This document shows, one piece after another, positions 34,130 through 43,994 of a stretch of DNA of 64,000 bases; position 1 is the first letter of the stretch; the number at the start of each line of letters is the position of its first letter. The stretch is taken from assembly GCF_017377745.1 (NCBI RefSeq), contig NZ_JAFVMG010000010.1, positions 1 through 64,000 on the forward strand, written 5' to 3'. The notes beneath the pieces are model-generated. The model was given only the letters and a program-made list of their open reading frames with translations. It was not told the DNA's origin and did not search any database. A program made the position numbers and the translations under genes. The stretch comes from Acetobacter suratthaniensis. Its GTDB lineage: Bacteria; Pseudomonadota; Alphaproteobacteria; Acetobacterales; Acetobacteraceae.

Positions 34130-36532
34130 ATGGAGCACACCATCAGTTTTCCGGTGGAGGGAATGTCCTGCGCCAGTTGTGCCGCCCGGCTTGAAAAAGT
34201 GCTCGATCGGCTTGAGGGCGTGCAGGCCTCGGTCAATTTTGCCACGACACGTGCGCAGGTTTCATTGTCTGAGGGGCAGGCAGGCATGGCCGATGTGCTG
34301 GCAGCCGTCCGGCAGGCAGGGTTTGCCCCGACCACCCGCAGCCTTGACCTGAGCCTGAGCGGCCTGTCCTGCGCGTCCTGCGTGGGGCGGGTGGAAAAGG
34401 TGCTGAATGCGCTCCCATCCGTGCAGGCCAGTGTCAATCTGGCGACAGAGCGTGCGCATGTCACCTTCGTACCGGGGGTGGTGGACGTGCCCACCCTGAT
34501 CGCCGCCGTGGAAAAAGCAGGCTACGGCGCAAGGCTTTATGAGGAGCAGAGCAGTCAGGACGAAGCCCGCGCCCAGCAGCATCTCTGGCGGCGGGCCGTG
34601 TGGGAGTTTGGGCTGGCCGCTGTGCTGAGCCTGCCTTTTGTAGGGCAGATGATTGTCATGATGGTAGGCCTGCCCATGATGGACATGCCCCGCCTGTTGC
34701 AGCTTGTTCTGGCAGGGGTGGTGCTGTTCGGGTGTGGGCGCGGTCTGTTTCGGGCCGCGTGGCATGCCGTGCGTGGCGGTTCCGCCAATATGGATGTGCT
34801 GGTGGTCATGGGCACAGGGGTTGCGTGGGTTTTCAGCGCGGCTGTAACGCTCATGCAGCTTGATAGTCAGCCGGTCTATTTCGAGGCCAGCGCTCTGGTG
34901 GTGACACTCGTGCTGCTGGGCCGCCTGCTGGAAGCCCGTGCCAAGGCCAGTGCCGGGGCAGGTATGGCCAGTCTGCTCCGGCTCCAGCCCCGTATTGCTC
35001 ATGTAGAGCGTTCCGGTGGTGTTGTGGATGAAAGTGTAGACCAGCTTGCCATTGGTGATGTGTTTGTTGTGCGCCCCGGCGAGAGTGTGCCGGTGGATGG
35101 CGAGGTGCTGGAAGGCGCGTCCGAAGTTAACGAAGCCATGCTGACAGGCGAGAGCAATCTGGTGTCCAAGGCGGAAGGTGCGGGTGTTTTTGCCGGAACG
35201 CTAAACCAGACCGGAGCCTTGCGCGTGCGGGCAACCAAGGTGGGAGCGCAGACGGTGCTGGCCAGCATCGTGCAGATGGTGCAGCAGGCACAGGGTAGCA
35301 AAGCCAGTGTGCAGCGTCTTGCGGACAGGGTATCCGCTGTGTTTGTACCGGCGGTGCTGGCGCTGGCGGTACTGACCTTTTGTGGCACATGGGTGGTGAG
35401 CGGCTCTGCCACCACCAGCCTTGTTCATGCTGTATCGGTTCTGGTTATTGCCTGCCCCTGTGCGCTGGGGCTGGCGACACCTACTGCCATTATGGTGGGT
35501 ACAGGTTTGGGCGCGCGGGCGGGTATCCTGTTCCGTAATGCCGATGCGCTGGAGCAGGCCCGCAGGCTGACCCTGCTCGTAACCGACAAAACAGGTACGC
35601 TGACGCGTGGCCAGCCCGGTGTTGTGGCCAGTCAGGTGGCCAAAGGTGTTCAGCCTGACGACTTCCTGCGTCTGGCCTGTTCGCTTGAGCAGAATTCAGA
35701 GCACCCTCTGGCCCGCGCGGTTATGGAGCATGCCCGCGCTGCCGGGGTTTCCCCTGTGGCGGTAGAGGCATTCAGGGCTGTGCCGGGGCGCGGTGTGAGT
35801 GCGCATGTAGCGGGTCAGGCGGTTTTTCTGGGGTCTCCTGATTTTTTGAGCCAGAGTGGCTGCGCGGTGGATAGCGCACTGGTGCAGGCGTGGCAGGCAG
35901 AGGGGCGCACGGTTATTGGCGTTGCGCGTGCGCAGGCGGTGCTGGGGTATCTTGCTATTGCGGATGAAATCCGCCCAGAAGCCCGCACGGCTATTGCTGC
36001 CCTGCGCGCGCGGGGGCTGCGCATTGTCATGTTGACAGGCGATAACGAGCGCGCGGCACAGGCTGTGGCCCGTCAGGTCGGGATTGACGAGGTGGTGGCT
36101 GGCGTTCTGCCCGATGGCAAGGCTGCTGAAATTGCTCGGCTCAAAGGGGCAGACCAGTGCGTGGGCATGGTAGGAGACGGGATTAACGATGCTCCTGCGC
36201 TGGCTTCGGCCGATGTCAGTTTTGCCATAGGGGCAGGGGCCGATGTGGCGCTGGAAACAGCGGATGTTGTGCTGGTACGCAGCGACCTGATGGCCGTGGT
36301 GGACGCCATAACCCTCTCGCATGCCACGGTGGGTAAAATCCGCCAGAACCTGTTTTTTGCGTTTATCTACAATCTCTTGGGGTTGCCACTGGCGGCACTT
36401 GGTGCGCTCAATCCGGTGCTGGCCGGAGCGGCTATGGCCATGAGTTCTGTCTCGGTAGTCAGTAATTCCCTGCTGCTCAACCGCTGGAAACCGGCCCGGC
36501 GTGCGGCCTTGGGCAGAACCCCGGAGGCTTGA
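34130..36532 (+). CDS. copA: Copper-exporting P1B-type ATPase
   Basis: An 800-residue inner-membrane pump that exports Cu(I). Two N-terminal heavy-metal domains carry C-A-S-C at residues 14-17 and 81-84. Membrane helices follow, with the ion-path Cys442-Pro-Cys444 (IACPCALGLATP). Asp486 (DKTGTLTRG) is phosphorylated. The HP locus is NSEHPLARAVMEHA and the hinge is VGDGINDAPALASADVSFAIG. GGGAG precedes the ATG at 34130. It is divergent from the cop oxidase operon, with a CsoR-type operator in between. Confidence 0.95.
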   Translation: MEHTISFPVEGMSCASCAARLEKVLDRLEGVQASVNFATTRAQVSLSEGQAGMADVLAAVRQAGFAPTTRSLDLSLSGLSCASCVGRVEKVLNALPSVQASVNLATERAHVTFVPGVVDVPTLIAAVEKAGYGARLYEEQSSQDEARAQQHLWRRAVWEFGLAAVLSLPFVGQMIVMMVGLPMMDMPRLLQLVLAGVVLFGCGRGLFRAAWHAVRGGSANMDVLVVMGTGVAWVFSAAVTLMQLDSQPVYFEASALVVTLVLLGRLLEARAKASAGAGMASLLRLQPRIAHVERSGGVVDESVDQLAIGDVFVVRPGESVPVDGEVLEGASEVNEAMLTGESNLVSKAEGAGVFAGTLNQTGALRVRATKVGAQTVLASIVQMVQQAQGSKASVQRLADRVSAVFVPAVLALAVLTFCGTWVVSGSATTSLVHAVSVLVIACPCALGLATPTAIMVGTGLGARAGILFRNADALEQARRLTLLVTDKTGTLTRGQPGVVASQVAKGVQPDDFLRLACSLEQNSEHPLARAVMEHARAAGVSPVAVEAFRAVPGRGVSAHVAGQAVFLGSPDFLSQSGCAVDSALVQAWQAEGRTVIGVARAQAVLGYLAIADEIRPEARTAIAALRARGLRIVMLTGDNERAAQAVARQVGIDEVVAGVLPDGKAAEIARLKGADQCVGMVGDGINDAPALASADVSFAIGAGADVALETADVVLVRSDLMAVVDAITLSHATVGKIRQNLFFAFIYNLLGLPLAALGALNPVLAGAAMAMSSVSVVSNSLLLNRWKPARRAALGRTPEA

Positions 36533-36555
36533 GGCGCACGGGCCGGATATGGCGT

Positions 36556-37164
36556 TCAGCTACGGCAGAGTGTCACACCGGCATCATTCAGGGCATGCAG
36601 GGTGGGTGCGGGTGAAGAGTCCAGCCCACGGGTGGCATCTGTCAGAATAAAGGTGCTGAAGCCTTCTGACAGCGCATCCTGCAACGTGTTGCGCACACAG
36701 TATTCAAGGGCAAGACCGCAGACAAAAACCCGTTCGATCCCGTTTTGGCGGAGTGTTTCGGCCAGCCTGTTACCATTTTGGGTTTGCCCTTCAAAGGCGG
36801 AGTAGGCATCGCGCCCGGCCTCCTGCCCTTTCAGGACCAGCAGCGCAGCCTCGGGCAGGGTCAGGGCATCGGACAGCGCGGCCCCTGGTGTCTGCGCGAC
36901 ACAATGGCGGGGCCACGGCCCTTCGGGGGCAAAGGAGCTGTGCTCATCCGGGTGCCAGTCAAGGCTTGCCACCACCATGCCAAAAGGCTCCTGCGCCAGC
37001 GCGTTCACCACAGGCAGAATGGTATCGCCTTCCGGCACGGCCAGTGCGCCACCGGGTAGGAAGTCATTCTGCACATCCACGATAATCAGCGCGTCCTTGG
37101 GGCCAATGACGGGCAGTTTTACCGTGGAGAGCGATGTTTGCAGGGCTGTGGCGCTTTGGGTCAT
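36556..37164 (-). CDS. pncA: Nicotinamidase
   Basis: A 202-residue isochorismatase-fold amidase turning nicotinamide into nicotinate for NAD salvage. The catalytic Asp is in LIIVDVQNDFLPGGAL, the metal-binding and substrate region in SLDWHPDEHSSFA, the catalytic Lys in VLKGQE, and the nucleophilic Cys in VCGLALEYCVRNT. GGAAAGG precedes the ATG at 37164. Its product feeds PncB, encoded at 39209-40432 on the same strand. Confidence 0.93.
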   Translation of the reverse strand: MTQSATALQTSLSTVKLPVIGPKDALIIVDVQNDFLPGGALAVPEGDTILPVVNALAQEPFGMVVASLDWHPDEHSSFAPEGPWPRHCVAQTPGAALSDALTLPEAALLVLKGQEAGRDAYSAFEGQTQNGNRLAETLRQNGIERVFVCGLALEYCVRNTLQDALSEGFSTFILTDATRGLDSSPAPTLHALNDAGVTLCRS

Positions 37165-37230
37165 GACGAGGCCTTTCCGGTCGTTATGGGGTGGCTGCTC
37201 CCGCTGGTGGTGTTGGAAAAAACCGGCGCT

Positions 37231-38562
37231 TCAGGCGCCGGGGGTAAGGCGCAGGAGCACACGTGCCCGCCCCATGAGGGGCAGCAGGTCGCGCAGTTCA
37301 GGCCCCTGTTCCTCGCCCGTCAGGGCCAGACGCAGTGGGTGGAACAGTGCCTTGCCGGAACGGCCGGTACGGTCGCGCAGGGCGATCGTCCAGCTTTTCC
37401 ATGTTGTCGTATCCCACGGCTCGGGCGGGAGCAGGCTTGCGGCTTCGGCCAGAAATGCGTCCTCACCTTCCTGCACGGGGGGGATAATGTCTTCCATGAC
37501 CACCTGAAACCACAGCCGCGCTTCGGACAGCAGTTCGATATTGCCACGGATAGCCAGCCAGAAGGCTTCTGTAGAACCCTGCGGCAGGCGGTCGGCCACG
37601 GCGCTGAACGGCAGGGTGGCCAGCAGCTTGTGGTTGATGGCCAGAAGCTGGCGGGTATCAAACCGGGCCGCCGAACGGGAGATACGTGCGAGGTCGTACA
37701 CTGCAGCCTGCTCATCAAACGGCAGCAGAACGGGGTCTTCCGATGAGCCTAGGCGGGCCAGATAGGCCACCAGTGCGTCAGCTTCCACACCGTCCTGACG
37801 CAGGGTGCGCAGCGAGCAGGCATCGAAACGCTTGGACAGCTTGCCGCCATTTTCATCCAGCAGCAGCGGCAGATGGGCAAAGCGGAAATGATCCGGCCGC
37901 GCACCCAGCGCCTGCGCGATGTCGATCTGCACACCTGTGTTGGTCACGTGGTCTTCACCACGGATGATGTGTGTCACGCCGGTTTCAAGGTCGTCCACCA
38001 CCGAGGCGAGCGTGTACAGCACCGTGCCATCGGCCCGCACCAGCACCGGGTCGGAAATGGAGGGCAGTTTTACCTGACAGTCCCCCATAACCATATCGCG
38101 CCAGCGGATAATGGTGTTTTCCGACAGCTTGAAGCGCCAGTAAGGCGTTTTGCCGTTGGCCAGAGCCTGTGCAAGCTGGGTGGGGGTCATTTTGAGCATT
38201 GCCCGGTCATAGATCGGGGCACGGCGCTGGCGAATCTGCTGTTCGCGCTTGGTGGCCAGTTCCTGCTCGCTCTCAAAACACGGGTACAGCCGCCCCGAAG
38301 CCTTGAGCGCTGCTATGGCGCGTTCATACCGGTCCAGCCTGTCTGTCTGGCGGAAGGTTTCCGTCCAGTTAATACCGAGCCATTGCAGATCCTGCCGCAG
38401 CGCATCGGCCAGTTCCTCGCGCGAGCGAGCTGTGTCCGTATCGTCGATACGCAGTTGGAACTGTCCGCCGTGGCGGCGGGCATACAGGGCGTTGGCAAGG
38501 GCAAGACGGGCGTTGCCAACATGCAGAAGGCCGGTCGGGCTGGGCGCGAAGCGAAGTTTCAT
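37231..38562 (-). CDS. gltX: Glutamate--tRNA ligase
   Basis: A 443-residue class I aminoacyl-tRNA synthetase. The HIGH motif appears as HVGN (RFAPSPTGLLHVGNARLAL) and KMSKS as KLSKR (ENGGKLSKRFDACSL). The glutamate-binding IDDTDTARS and the IIRGEDHVTNT segment are present, followed by the helical anticodon-binding part. Alphaproteobacteria often carry two GluRS genes, one charging tRNA-Gln for later amidation; which one this is cannot be told here. It lies between pncA and a small acidic protein gene. Confidence 0.92.
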   Translation of the reverse strand: MKLRFAPSPTGLLHVGNARLALANALYARRHGGQFQLRIDDTDTARSREELADALRQDLQWLGINWTETFRQTDRLDRYERAIAALKASGRLYPCFESEQELATKREQQIRQRRAPIYDRAMLKMTPTQLAQALANGKTPYWRFKLSENTIIRWRDMVMGDCQVKLPSISDPVLVRADGTVLYTLASVVDDLETGVTHIIRGEDHVTNTGVQIDIAQALGARPDHFRFAHLPLLLDENGGKLSKRFDACSLRTLRQDGVEADALVAYLARLGSSEDPVLLPFDEQAAVYDLARISRSAARFDTRQLLAINHKLLATLPFSAVADRLPQGSTEAFWLAIRGNIELLSEARLWFQVVMEDIIPPVQEGEDAFLAEAASLLPPEPWDTTTWKSWTIALRDRTGRSGKALFHPLRLALTGEEQGPELRDLLPLMGRARVLLRLTPGA

Positions 38563-38684
38563 GACACAGGCTTATGCCCAAAAAACCGCCCGAATACCAG
38601 CGCCAACAGCGCGTTCTGGCCCTGTTTAGCTCATAGGCTTATGTCAGATGCTGCTACAGCATACAGGCTGCTTTAACGTGGTAT

Positions 38685-38713
38685 GGCCTGCGGGCAGGGC
38701 TACGCCGCAGGCC
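38685..38713. other. GC-rich hairpin downstream of the acidic protein gene
   Basis: GGCCTGCGG at 38685-38693 pairs exactly with CCGCAGGCC at 38705-38713. It is 20 nt past the stop of the minus-strand gene at 38733. There is no T-run, so it is a possible RNA-end stabiliser or weak terminator. Confidence 0.4.
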
Positions 38714-38732
38714 GTGGTGGTGCTGGTGGGTG

Positions 38733-39197
38733 TCAGTGCCAGTCCGGGGCTAAAGGCAGGTCGGTGTCGTCGTCATCGTCCGGCAGGGCGTCTTCGTCGT
38801 CATCCGTGCCGAGGAGCGACAGTACATCGTCATCCACCACAAGGCGGCGCGGGTCGATCGCGCGCCAGTCGCGTTCCATGGGGGAGGCGGGGGAGGCGGT
38901 AAAGTCATCCAACTCGTTGGCGGAGCGCCAGCCATCTTCATCCGCGTCGATCACTTCGGCGTCTTCACCAAAGCTCAGCCAGGCTTCTAGCACGTCGCGC
39001 GCGCCAGCACCCGGCACGCGACAGCGCTCAATGCTGTCACGCACATAAGCGCGGGCAAAGGCGTTGGCATGGGCCAGATCGTGGAAAATGCCGACTTCCT
39101 CCACGGTATTGTCCTCACCCGCGCCGGAAAGATCCATGATGCGGACTTTCCATTCCTGCGTGGCGGCGGGTTGTGGGGTATCAGTCGTATCGGTCAT
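38733..39197 (-). CDS. Small acidic protein of unknown function
   Basis: A 154-residue soluble protein without signal peptide or membrane segments. The middle (KVRIMDLSGAGEDNTVEEVG, then FHDLAHANAFARAYVRDS) looks folded. The C-terminus is very acidic, with runs of Asp (DDDEDALPDDDDDTDL). AGGAATG before the ATG at 39197 is a good ribosome site. The gap to pncB upstream is only 11 nt, so the two are probably co-transcribed. I do not recognise a family; the acidic tail suggests a protein-protein role. Confidence 0.75.
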   Translation of the reverse strand: MTDTTDTPQPAATQEWKVRIMDLSGAGEDNTVEEVGIFHDLAHANAFARAYVRDSIERCRVPGAGARDVLEAWLSFGEDAEVIDADEDGWRSANELDDFTASPASPMERDWRAIDPRRLVVDDDVLSLLGTDDDEDALPDDDDDTDLPLAPDWH

Positions 39198-39208
39198 ATC
39201 ATTCCTGT

Positions 39209-40432
39209 TCAGGATTGGGCGGTTCTGTCCGTGGTCGCACGGACACGCTGGGCCGCGCGCGTGGAAGGCAGGAGAAACTCCCGCCCCGTTTTGACACGTT
39301 CCTGCCCGTTATAGGCGATGATGTCCGCCGTTGCGTAGGTTTCGTTCCAGCGCTCAGGAATATAGGAACCGGTGCCTACAACGTCGAGCGGGGCGCGGGC
39401 ATCCGCCATGCAGGCGCATTTGGTGACCCCGAACCCCGAAGACCCGATAATTTTCACACGCGGAAAACCGGCATCATCCAGCGCATCGCGCATGGTCCAT
39501 ACAGCGGCGGCGGAAACCCCGGTGCCAATCAGGTAACGCAGTTCCTTGTCCGAGCGGTAGCGGCGCAGGGCCTGCGGCGCGTGCCGGTTGAGAACCGCGT
39601 AGGATTCCTGCGGGTTAAGCCCTTCCATGAACCGCCCGCCATGCGTATCCAGCCGCACGGCCATGCGCCCGGCCGCCGCCAGCTCGGGAAAGCGGCGGCA
39701 GACGGCCAGTGCGTCCGTAATTTCCTGCCCGAAGTAGTCCACCAGTACCACAAGGTCTGTTTCGGGAAAGGTTTCGTGAAACATCTCGGCTGCCCGCACG
39801 GTCGATCCCGCATAGCCGATCAGGGCATGTGGCATGGTGCCAAGCCCGTGAGAGGTTTCAAAAAAACCGGCCACAGCATCGTTGGCGGTGCCGACAAAAC
39901 CGACCGCCCCATCCCTGCGTGCTGCCCGCCCACCGACAGACGCCGCATAGGCCATGAGTTCCTGCATTTCAAAGCCTGCGCAGTGCCGGGCATCCATGGC
40001 CAGAAACTGCGTGCGCGGCAGGGAAAGCGCTATCTGGTATGCCCGCAGGGCGGCTACGCACGGGCTGCCGAGTTTTTGCAGTAATAGCGTTTCCAGATCG
40101 GCCAGATGCGTAAAGGAGCCGGTTATGTAAACCAGCGGCTCACCCGCGCCGACCCACTCGCCTTCGGGGTGGACAATTTCAATTTCGCACGGGCTGTTGC
40201 GTTCAGCCATGACATTCTCAAGCCAGCGCAGCATGAGGGCCGGAGCTGAAATGACCGGTGTGCGGATAAAGAAAGCGTAGGTGACGGTGCAGTCGCCAAA
40301 AGCACCGACAATCTGCCGTGTTCGGTTGAAATAGGAATCCGTTCTGGAGCGGATTGCCGCATCGGGCAGGGGGGCAGCGACCTGAGCCGCATCCACACCG
40401 GGGTGGGCGGGCTGACTGGTGGGGGATGTCAT
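39209..40432 (-). CDS. pncB: Nicotinate phosphoribosyltransferase
   Basis: A 407-residue cytoplasmic enzyme joining nicotinate to PRPP to make nicotinate mononucleotide in NAD salvage. Family segments include RSRTDSYFNRTRQIV near the N-terminus, SLPRTQFLAMDARHCAG, FVGTANDAVAGF and GTMPHALIGYAG; the last two resemble the substrate loop of the enzyme. VRLDTHGGRFMEGL and KIIGSSGFGV supply the phosphate-binding part. The Shine-Dalgarno is weak. It shares the strand with pncA, two genes downstream. Confidence 0.9.
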   Translation of the reverse strand: MTSPTSQPAHPGVDAAQVAAPLPDAAIRSRTDSYFNRTRQIVGAFGDCTVTYAFFIRTPVISAPALMLRWLENVMAERNSPCEIEIVHPEGEWVGAGEPLVYITGSFTHLADLETLLLQKLGSPCVAALRAYQIALSLPRTQFLAMDARHCAGFEMQELMAYAASVGGRAARRDGAVGFVGTANDAVAGFFETSHGLGTMPHALIGYAGSTVRAAEMFHETFPETDLVVLVDYFGQEITDALAVCRRFPELAAAGRMAVRLDTHGGRFMEGLNPQESYAVLNRHAPQALRRYRSDKELRYLIGTGVSAAAVWTMRDALDDAGFPRVKIIGSSGFGVTKCACMADARAPLDVVGTGSYIPERWNETYATADIIAYNGQERVKTGREFLLPSTRAAQRVRATTDRTAQS

Positions 40433-40546
40433 CCGTGGTGCTCTTTCTGCCTGTGCGTGGCCCGCCGCTCAGGCGGAGGGGCCACGCATGACCTAAACGG
40501 CCCCCAGGTCGTTCCCGGTCACGATTACGAAAAAGCGGCCGGGTTT

Positions 40547-41926
40547 TTACACCCGTCCGGTCAGTTCCTGCGCGATCAGGAAGGCCAGTTCCAGCGACTG
40601 TTCCGCATTCAGGCGGGGGTCGCAGAAGGTTTCGTACCGATCAGCCAGATCGTCTTCCGTCAGCTTATGGGCGCCGCCCACGCATTCGGTTACGTTCTGG
40701 CCGGTCATTTCCAGATGCACGCCCCCAGCAGGCACACCCTCGGCAGCGCAGACAGCAAAGAAGCCCTTAAGCTCAGCCACGATGGCATCGAACGAGCGGG
40801 TTTTCATTTTCTGCTGGGTCGAGATCGTGTTGCCGTGCATCGGGTCGCTCAGCCATGTAACACTCCGGCCGGTTTCCTTGACCGCGCGCATGATCGGCGG
40901 GAGGAACTGCTCGATTTTGTCCGCCCCCATGCGTGAGATCAGGGTAATACGCCCGGCCTCGTTCGTGGGGTTGAGGATTTCCGTCAGGCGGCGGATGTCA
41001 TCCACACTGGTGGTGGGGCCAACCTTGATGCCGATGGGGTTGCGCACCCCGCGCAGGAACTCGACATGCGCGCCATCGGGCTGGCGGGTGCGATCCCCGA
41101 TCCAGACAAAATGGGCCGAGCAGTCATACCATTCGCCCGAGGTCGAATCGACCCGCGTCAGGGCCTGCTCGTACGGCAGCAGCAGAGCTTCGTGTGAGGT
41201 GTAGAACTCGGTTTCATCCACCTGTGCGGAACTGGCAGCGTCGATCCCGCAGGCCTGCATGAAGGCCAGCGTTTCGCCAATGCGTTCGGCCATGGCGCGG
41301 TAACGTCCCGCCAGCGGCGAGCGTTCGACAAAGCCCAGATTCCAGCGGTGCACCTGATGCAGGTTGGCATAGCCCCCGCGCGAGAACGCGCGCAGCAGGT
41401 TCTGGATGCCAGCAGACTGGAAGTAGCCGGTTTCCATGCGCACCGGGTCGGGAATACGTTCTTCCGGTGTGAAAGCTGGCCCGTTGATGATGTCGCCCCG
41501 GTAAGAGGGCAGGCTGACACCGTTGATCGTTTCCATGTCTGCCGAACGCGGCTTGGCGAACTGCCCTGCCATGCGGCCCATTTTAACAACCGGAACCTTG
41601 GCGCCGAAAGTCAGCACCACGGCCATCTGCAGCAGCACGCGAAACGTATCGCGTACAATATCAGCCTTGAACTCGCTGAAGCTTTCGGCGCAGGGGCCGC
41701 CCTGTAGCACAAAGGCCTTACCCTGTGCCGCCAGTGCAAGCTGCTGGCGCAGGCGGCGCACTTCACCGGCGAATACCAAAGGCGGATAAGCGCTCAGGCG
41801 CCCTTCCACGGCGGCAAGCGCTGCTGCATCTGGATAGGTGGGTATCTGCTTGACAGGAAACGAACGCCAGCTTTCCGGCATCCATGGCGCAGACGTCGGG
41901 TTGGGCTGGGTGAGCGTAGCACTCAT
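40547..41926 (-). CDS. aroG: 3-deoxy-7-phosphoheptulonate (DAHP) synthase, class II
   Basis: A 459-residue plant-type DAHP synthase, first enzyme of the shikimate pathway (phosphoenolpyruvate plus erythrose 4-phosphate). Class II marks are [10 protein letters not shown] with the metal-binding Cys, [35 protein letters not shown] and LSDPMHGNT with the metal-binding His. The start is the ATG at 41926 with AGGGAA upstream; in-frame codons to 42013 lie in the promoter region. It is a single gene, divergent from a small exported protein gene. Confidence 0.94.
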   Translation of the reverse strand: MSATLTQPNPTSAPWMPESWRSFPVKQIPTYPDAAALAAVEGRLSAYPPLVFAGEVRRLRQQLALAAQGKAFVLQGGPCAESFSEFKADIVRDTFRVLLQMAVVLTFGAKVPVVKMGRMAGQFAKPRSADMETINGVSLPSYRGDIINGPAFTPEERIPDPVRMETGYFQSAGIQNLLRAFSRGGYANLHQVHRWNLGFVERSPLAGRYRAMAERIGETLAFMQACGIDAASSAQVDETEFYTSHEALLLPYEQALTRVDSTSGEWYDCSAHFVWIGDRTRQPDGAHVEFLRGVRNPIGIKVGPTTSVDDIRRLTEILNPTNEAGRITLISRMGADKIEQFLPPIMRAVKETGRSVTWLSDPMHGNTISTQQKMKTRSFDAIVAELKGFFAVCAAEGVPAGGVHLEMTGQNVTECVGGAHKLTEDDLADRYETFCDPRLNAEQSLELAFLIAQELTGRV

Positions 41927-42210
41927 AACAAAGTTCCCTGTCAATTCTGGTATTATGGTTGAGATGGTGAAGAAACGGGCGAATGACAACCCGGCCAGAA
42001 CGGCCTGTCGCACTCTCCAAGCGTGTCTTTATGTCCAAAACTCATGGATTAGGCAAATCCCGACCCTGTGCGCAGGGCCGGAGCGCGGGAAGGTAATTTG
42101 GAATTTCGGCGGGATGTGCCATAAGGGTTGCACGGTATAAGGTGTCGTGACGTAATGCGCGGTGCTGGAGTTGGCCATCTTAAATTATCAAGTCTTGCGG
42201 GAGATGCGCT

Positions 42211-42609
42211 ATGGTGCAGCTGCGTAAATCTGTTGTAAGCGCCCTGTGCGCCGCCGGTATCGGTTTTGTGATGGCGGGAGGTGCCGCATGGGCAGACCCG
42301 GCACTAACACCCAATGATTCCATTTCCTTTGCGGAAGGCAATGCCGCGATGGACACCGGCAGTAGCCGAAGCTCCAGCACGGAAAAGAAAACCGTGCATG
42401 GACACCGTAACCTGCCGCCGGGTTATCAGGATGCGCCGTCCATGGACTTCCAGCATGGCGATGATCCAGACCAGCTTGCCAAGGTGCAGCGCGATTCCGT
42501 AACTGGCGCGGATGTGACCAAATACGGCTCGGCCTATCAGGCTTCCAGCCCGTTTGGCACCGGGCAGGTGGGTGATTCCACCGGTAGTGGCTGGGTTATT
42601 CCCCGCTAA
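42211..42609 (+). CDS. Small exported protein of unknown function
   Basis: A 132-residue protein with a clear signal peptide (SVVSALCAAGIGFVMAGGAAWA). The mature part is polar, rich in Ser, Gly and Asp, with no domain I recognise (GHRNLPPGYQDAPSMDF). It is probably periplasmic and poorly structured. GGGAGA precedes the ATG. The upstream 41927-42210 region (284 nt) holds the divergent promoters of this gene and DAHP synthase; I see no RNA gene or clear operator in it. Confidence 0.75.
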   Translation: MVQLRKSVVSALCAAGIGFVMAGGAAWADPALTPNDSISFAEGNAAMDTGSSRSSSTEKKTVHGHRNLPPGYQDAPSMDFQHGDDPDQLAKVQRDSVTGADVTKYGSAYQASSPFGTGQVGDSTGSGWVIPR

Positions 42610-42681
42610 AGGATAAAGCCCGACCTGATCGGGCCTGAAAGCTGTCCTGCCCCTATCGTCTCCCCGAGCGGGAGCGCGGCT

Positions 42682-43290
42682 TCAGGACAGCACGCCTTCT
42701 TCCACAATGCGCGTCTCGCTCTGGCCATTGGTCAGGTCTGTAATGCGTGCGCAGATTTCTTCACGGTTTACGGCGGGCAGGGTCAGCAGAAAACGTGCCC
42801 CTTCGGCGTCAAAAACCGGCGTTTCCATTGTGGCCCCCCATTCGGGTAGGCGGGCCTGCATAAGCCCCACGAGCGAAAACGGGCAGTGGAATGTCAGACG
42901 CACCCGCTCGATCATTTCTTCCTTGGGGGCAGCACGCAGGCATTCCGCCGCTGTGCCCGCATAAGCCCGCACCAGCCCGCCCGCACCAAGCTTGATCCCT
43001 CCAAACCAGCGTGACACCACAATGGCCACGCGGTCGATCTTCTGGGCTAAGGCAACTTGCAGGATCGGCTTGCCAGCCGTGCCGGAGGGCTCTCCTGCAT
43101 CGTGGCAGCGACAGTGTGGCCCAATCTGCCAGGCCCAGCAGTGGTGTGTGGCATCCGGCCCCGCTGCTGCAATCTCTGCTATGAAGGCTTCAGCCTCCGC
43201 CACGCTGGCGACAGGCGTTGCACTGGCAAGAAAGCGGCTTTTTTTAATATCCCGTTCCAGCGAAAAAAAGCCGGTCAGCATCTGTGTCAT
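42682..43290 (-). CDS. YigZ/IMPACT family protein
   Basis: A 202-residue protein of the UPF0029/IMPACT family. The N-terminal domain has KKSRFLASATPVASVAEAEAF, HHCWAWQIG, DAGEPSGTAGKPIL and the signature VVVSRWFGGIKLGAGGLVRAY. The C-terminal ferredoxin-like part is also present. It starts at the ATG at 43290; codons upstream to 43326 are in frame but unlike the family. The bacterial role is not well defined; eukaryotic IMPACT modulates the Gcn2 stress kinase. Confidence 0.88.
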   Translation of the reverse strand: MTQMLTGFFSLERDIKKSRFLASATPVASVAEAEAFIAEIAAAGPDATHHCWAWQIGPHCRCHDAGEPSGTAGKPILQVALAQKIDRVAIVVSRWFGGIKLGAGGLVRAYAGTAAECLRAAPKEEMIERVRLTFHCPFSLVGLMQARLPEWGATMETPVFDAEGARFLLTLPAVNREEICARITDLTNGQSETRIVEEGVLS

Positions 43291-43530
43291 CGTCGCAGGA
43301 TACAGGGTGATATGGGACCCCGGCAAGCGGTTGCGGTATGCCGGGGCTAGGTTATCCCGCAGGTGGCGGTCTTGTGTTGCTTTGTGCCTGTCCGTGCGGC
43401 AGGGACGTGCTAGAAGGAATGCAGAAACAGCGTGACGTCCTGATGGCGTTAAGAGCTGCTGAGGGAAAGAACTGGGCCGTAGCGTTGCTGCGATGGTGCG
43501 CTGTGGAAGAACAGGGGAGGGCTGGCGAAT

Positions 43531-43908
43531 ATGCTGCCGTTATTTCGTGGAAGATGGTCGCTTCTGGCCGGTTTCGGCGTTCTGGCGCTGTGTCTGGCGG
43601 GTGCTCCTGCTCATGCGGAAGAAGATCCGGGCGATGATATTGACGGGCACAGCCGCCCGGATATGCACAAGCTGGCAGGCAAGCCCCCTCTGCCACGTGC
43701 GCATAAGGATTTTAGCAAATACAGGTTTACCCCGCCGGGCGATAAGGTCGTTGAACAGGCAGATGCCAACCGCCTGCTGTTCTGGACACCTGATGGCCGG
43801 CCCGATGGCTATGCCCAGCGGCGTGGCAGCAGCATTATTTATTACAACGCACAGGGCACCGCTATTCGCGTGCAGCGCCTGACTCCTGCGGAAATGCAGG
43901 ACGAGTAA
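43531..43908 (+). CDS. Small exported protein of unknown function
   Basis: A 125-residue protein with a signal peptide (LLAGFGVLALCLAGAPAHA). The mature part is charged, has an acidic start (EEDPGDDIDGH) and a compact C-terminal segment (GSSIIYYNAQGTAIRVQRL) that looks like a beta hairpin. GGAGGG lies 7 nt before the ATG. The family is not recognised. A strong hairpin closes the transcript. Confidence 0.75.
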   Translation: MLPLFRGRWSLLAGFGVLALCLAGAPAHAEEDPGDDIDGHSRPDMHKLAGKPPLPRAHKDFSKYRFTPPGDKVVEQADANRLLFWTPDGRPDGYAQRRGSSIIYYNAQGTAIRVQRLTPAEMQDE

Positions 43909-43915
43909 AAAAGAA

Positions 43916-43950
43916 CGCCCATGCCGCCAGATGGCGGGCATGGGCGCTTT
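43916..43950. terminator. Bidirectional terminator between convergent genes
   Basis: CGCCCATGCC pairs exactly with GGCATGGGCG. An A-run precedes it (43907-43914) and CTTT follows. It sits between the exported protein gene and the convergent PPDK regulator gene, so it can end transcripts from both sides. Confidence 0.75.
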
Positions 43951-43994
43951 ATGGTGGCGTCAGACCAAATGGGCAGGTCTGGAGCGCACAGTAT

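Noticed and set aside
41927..42210. Possible RNA gene or riboswitch in the 284-nt divergent gap
   Set aside because: I see no tRNA cloverleaf, no conserved riboswitch core and no terminator, so it is read as a divergent promoter region.
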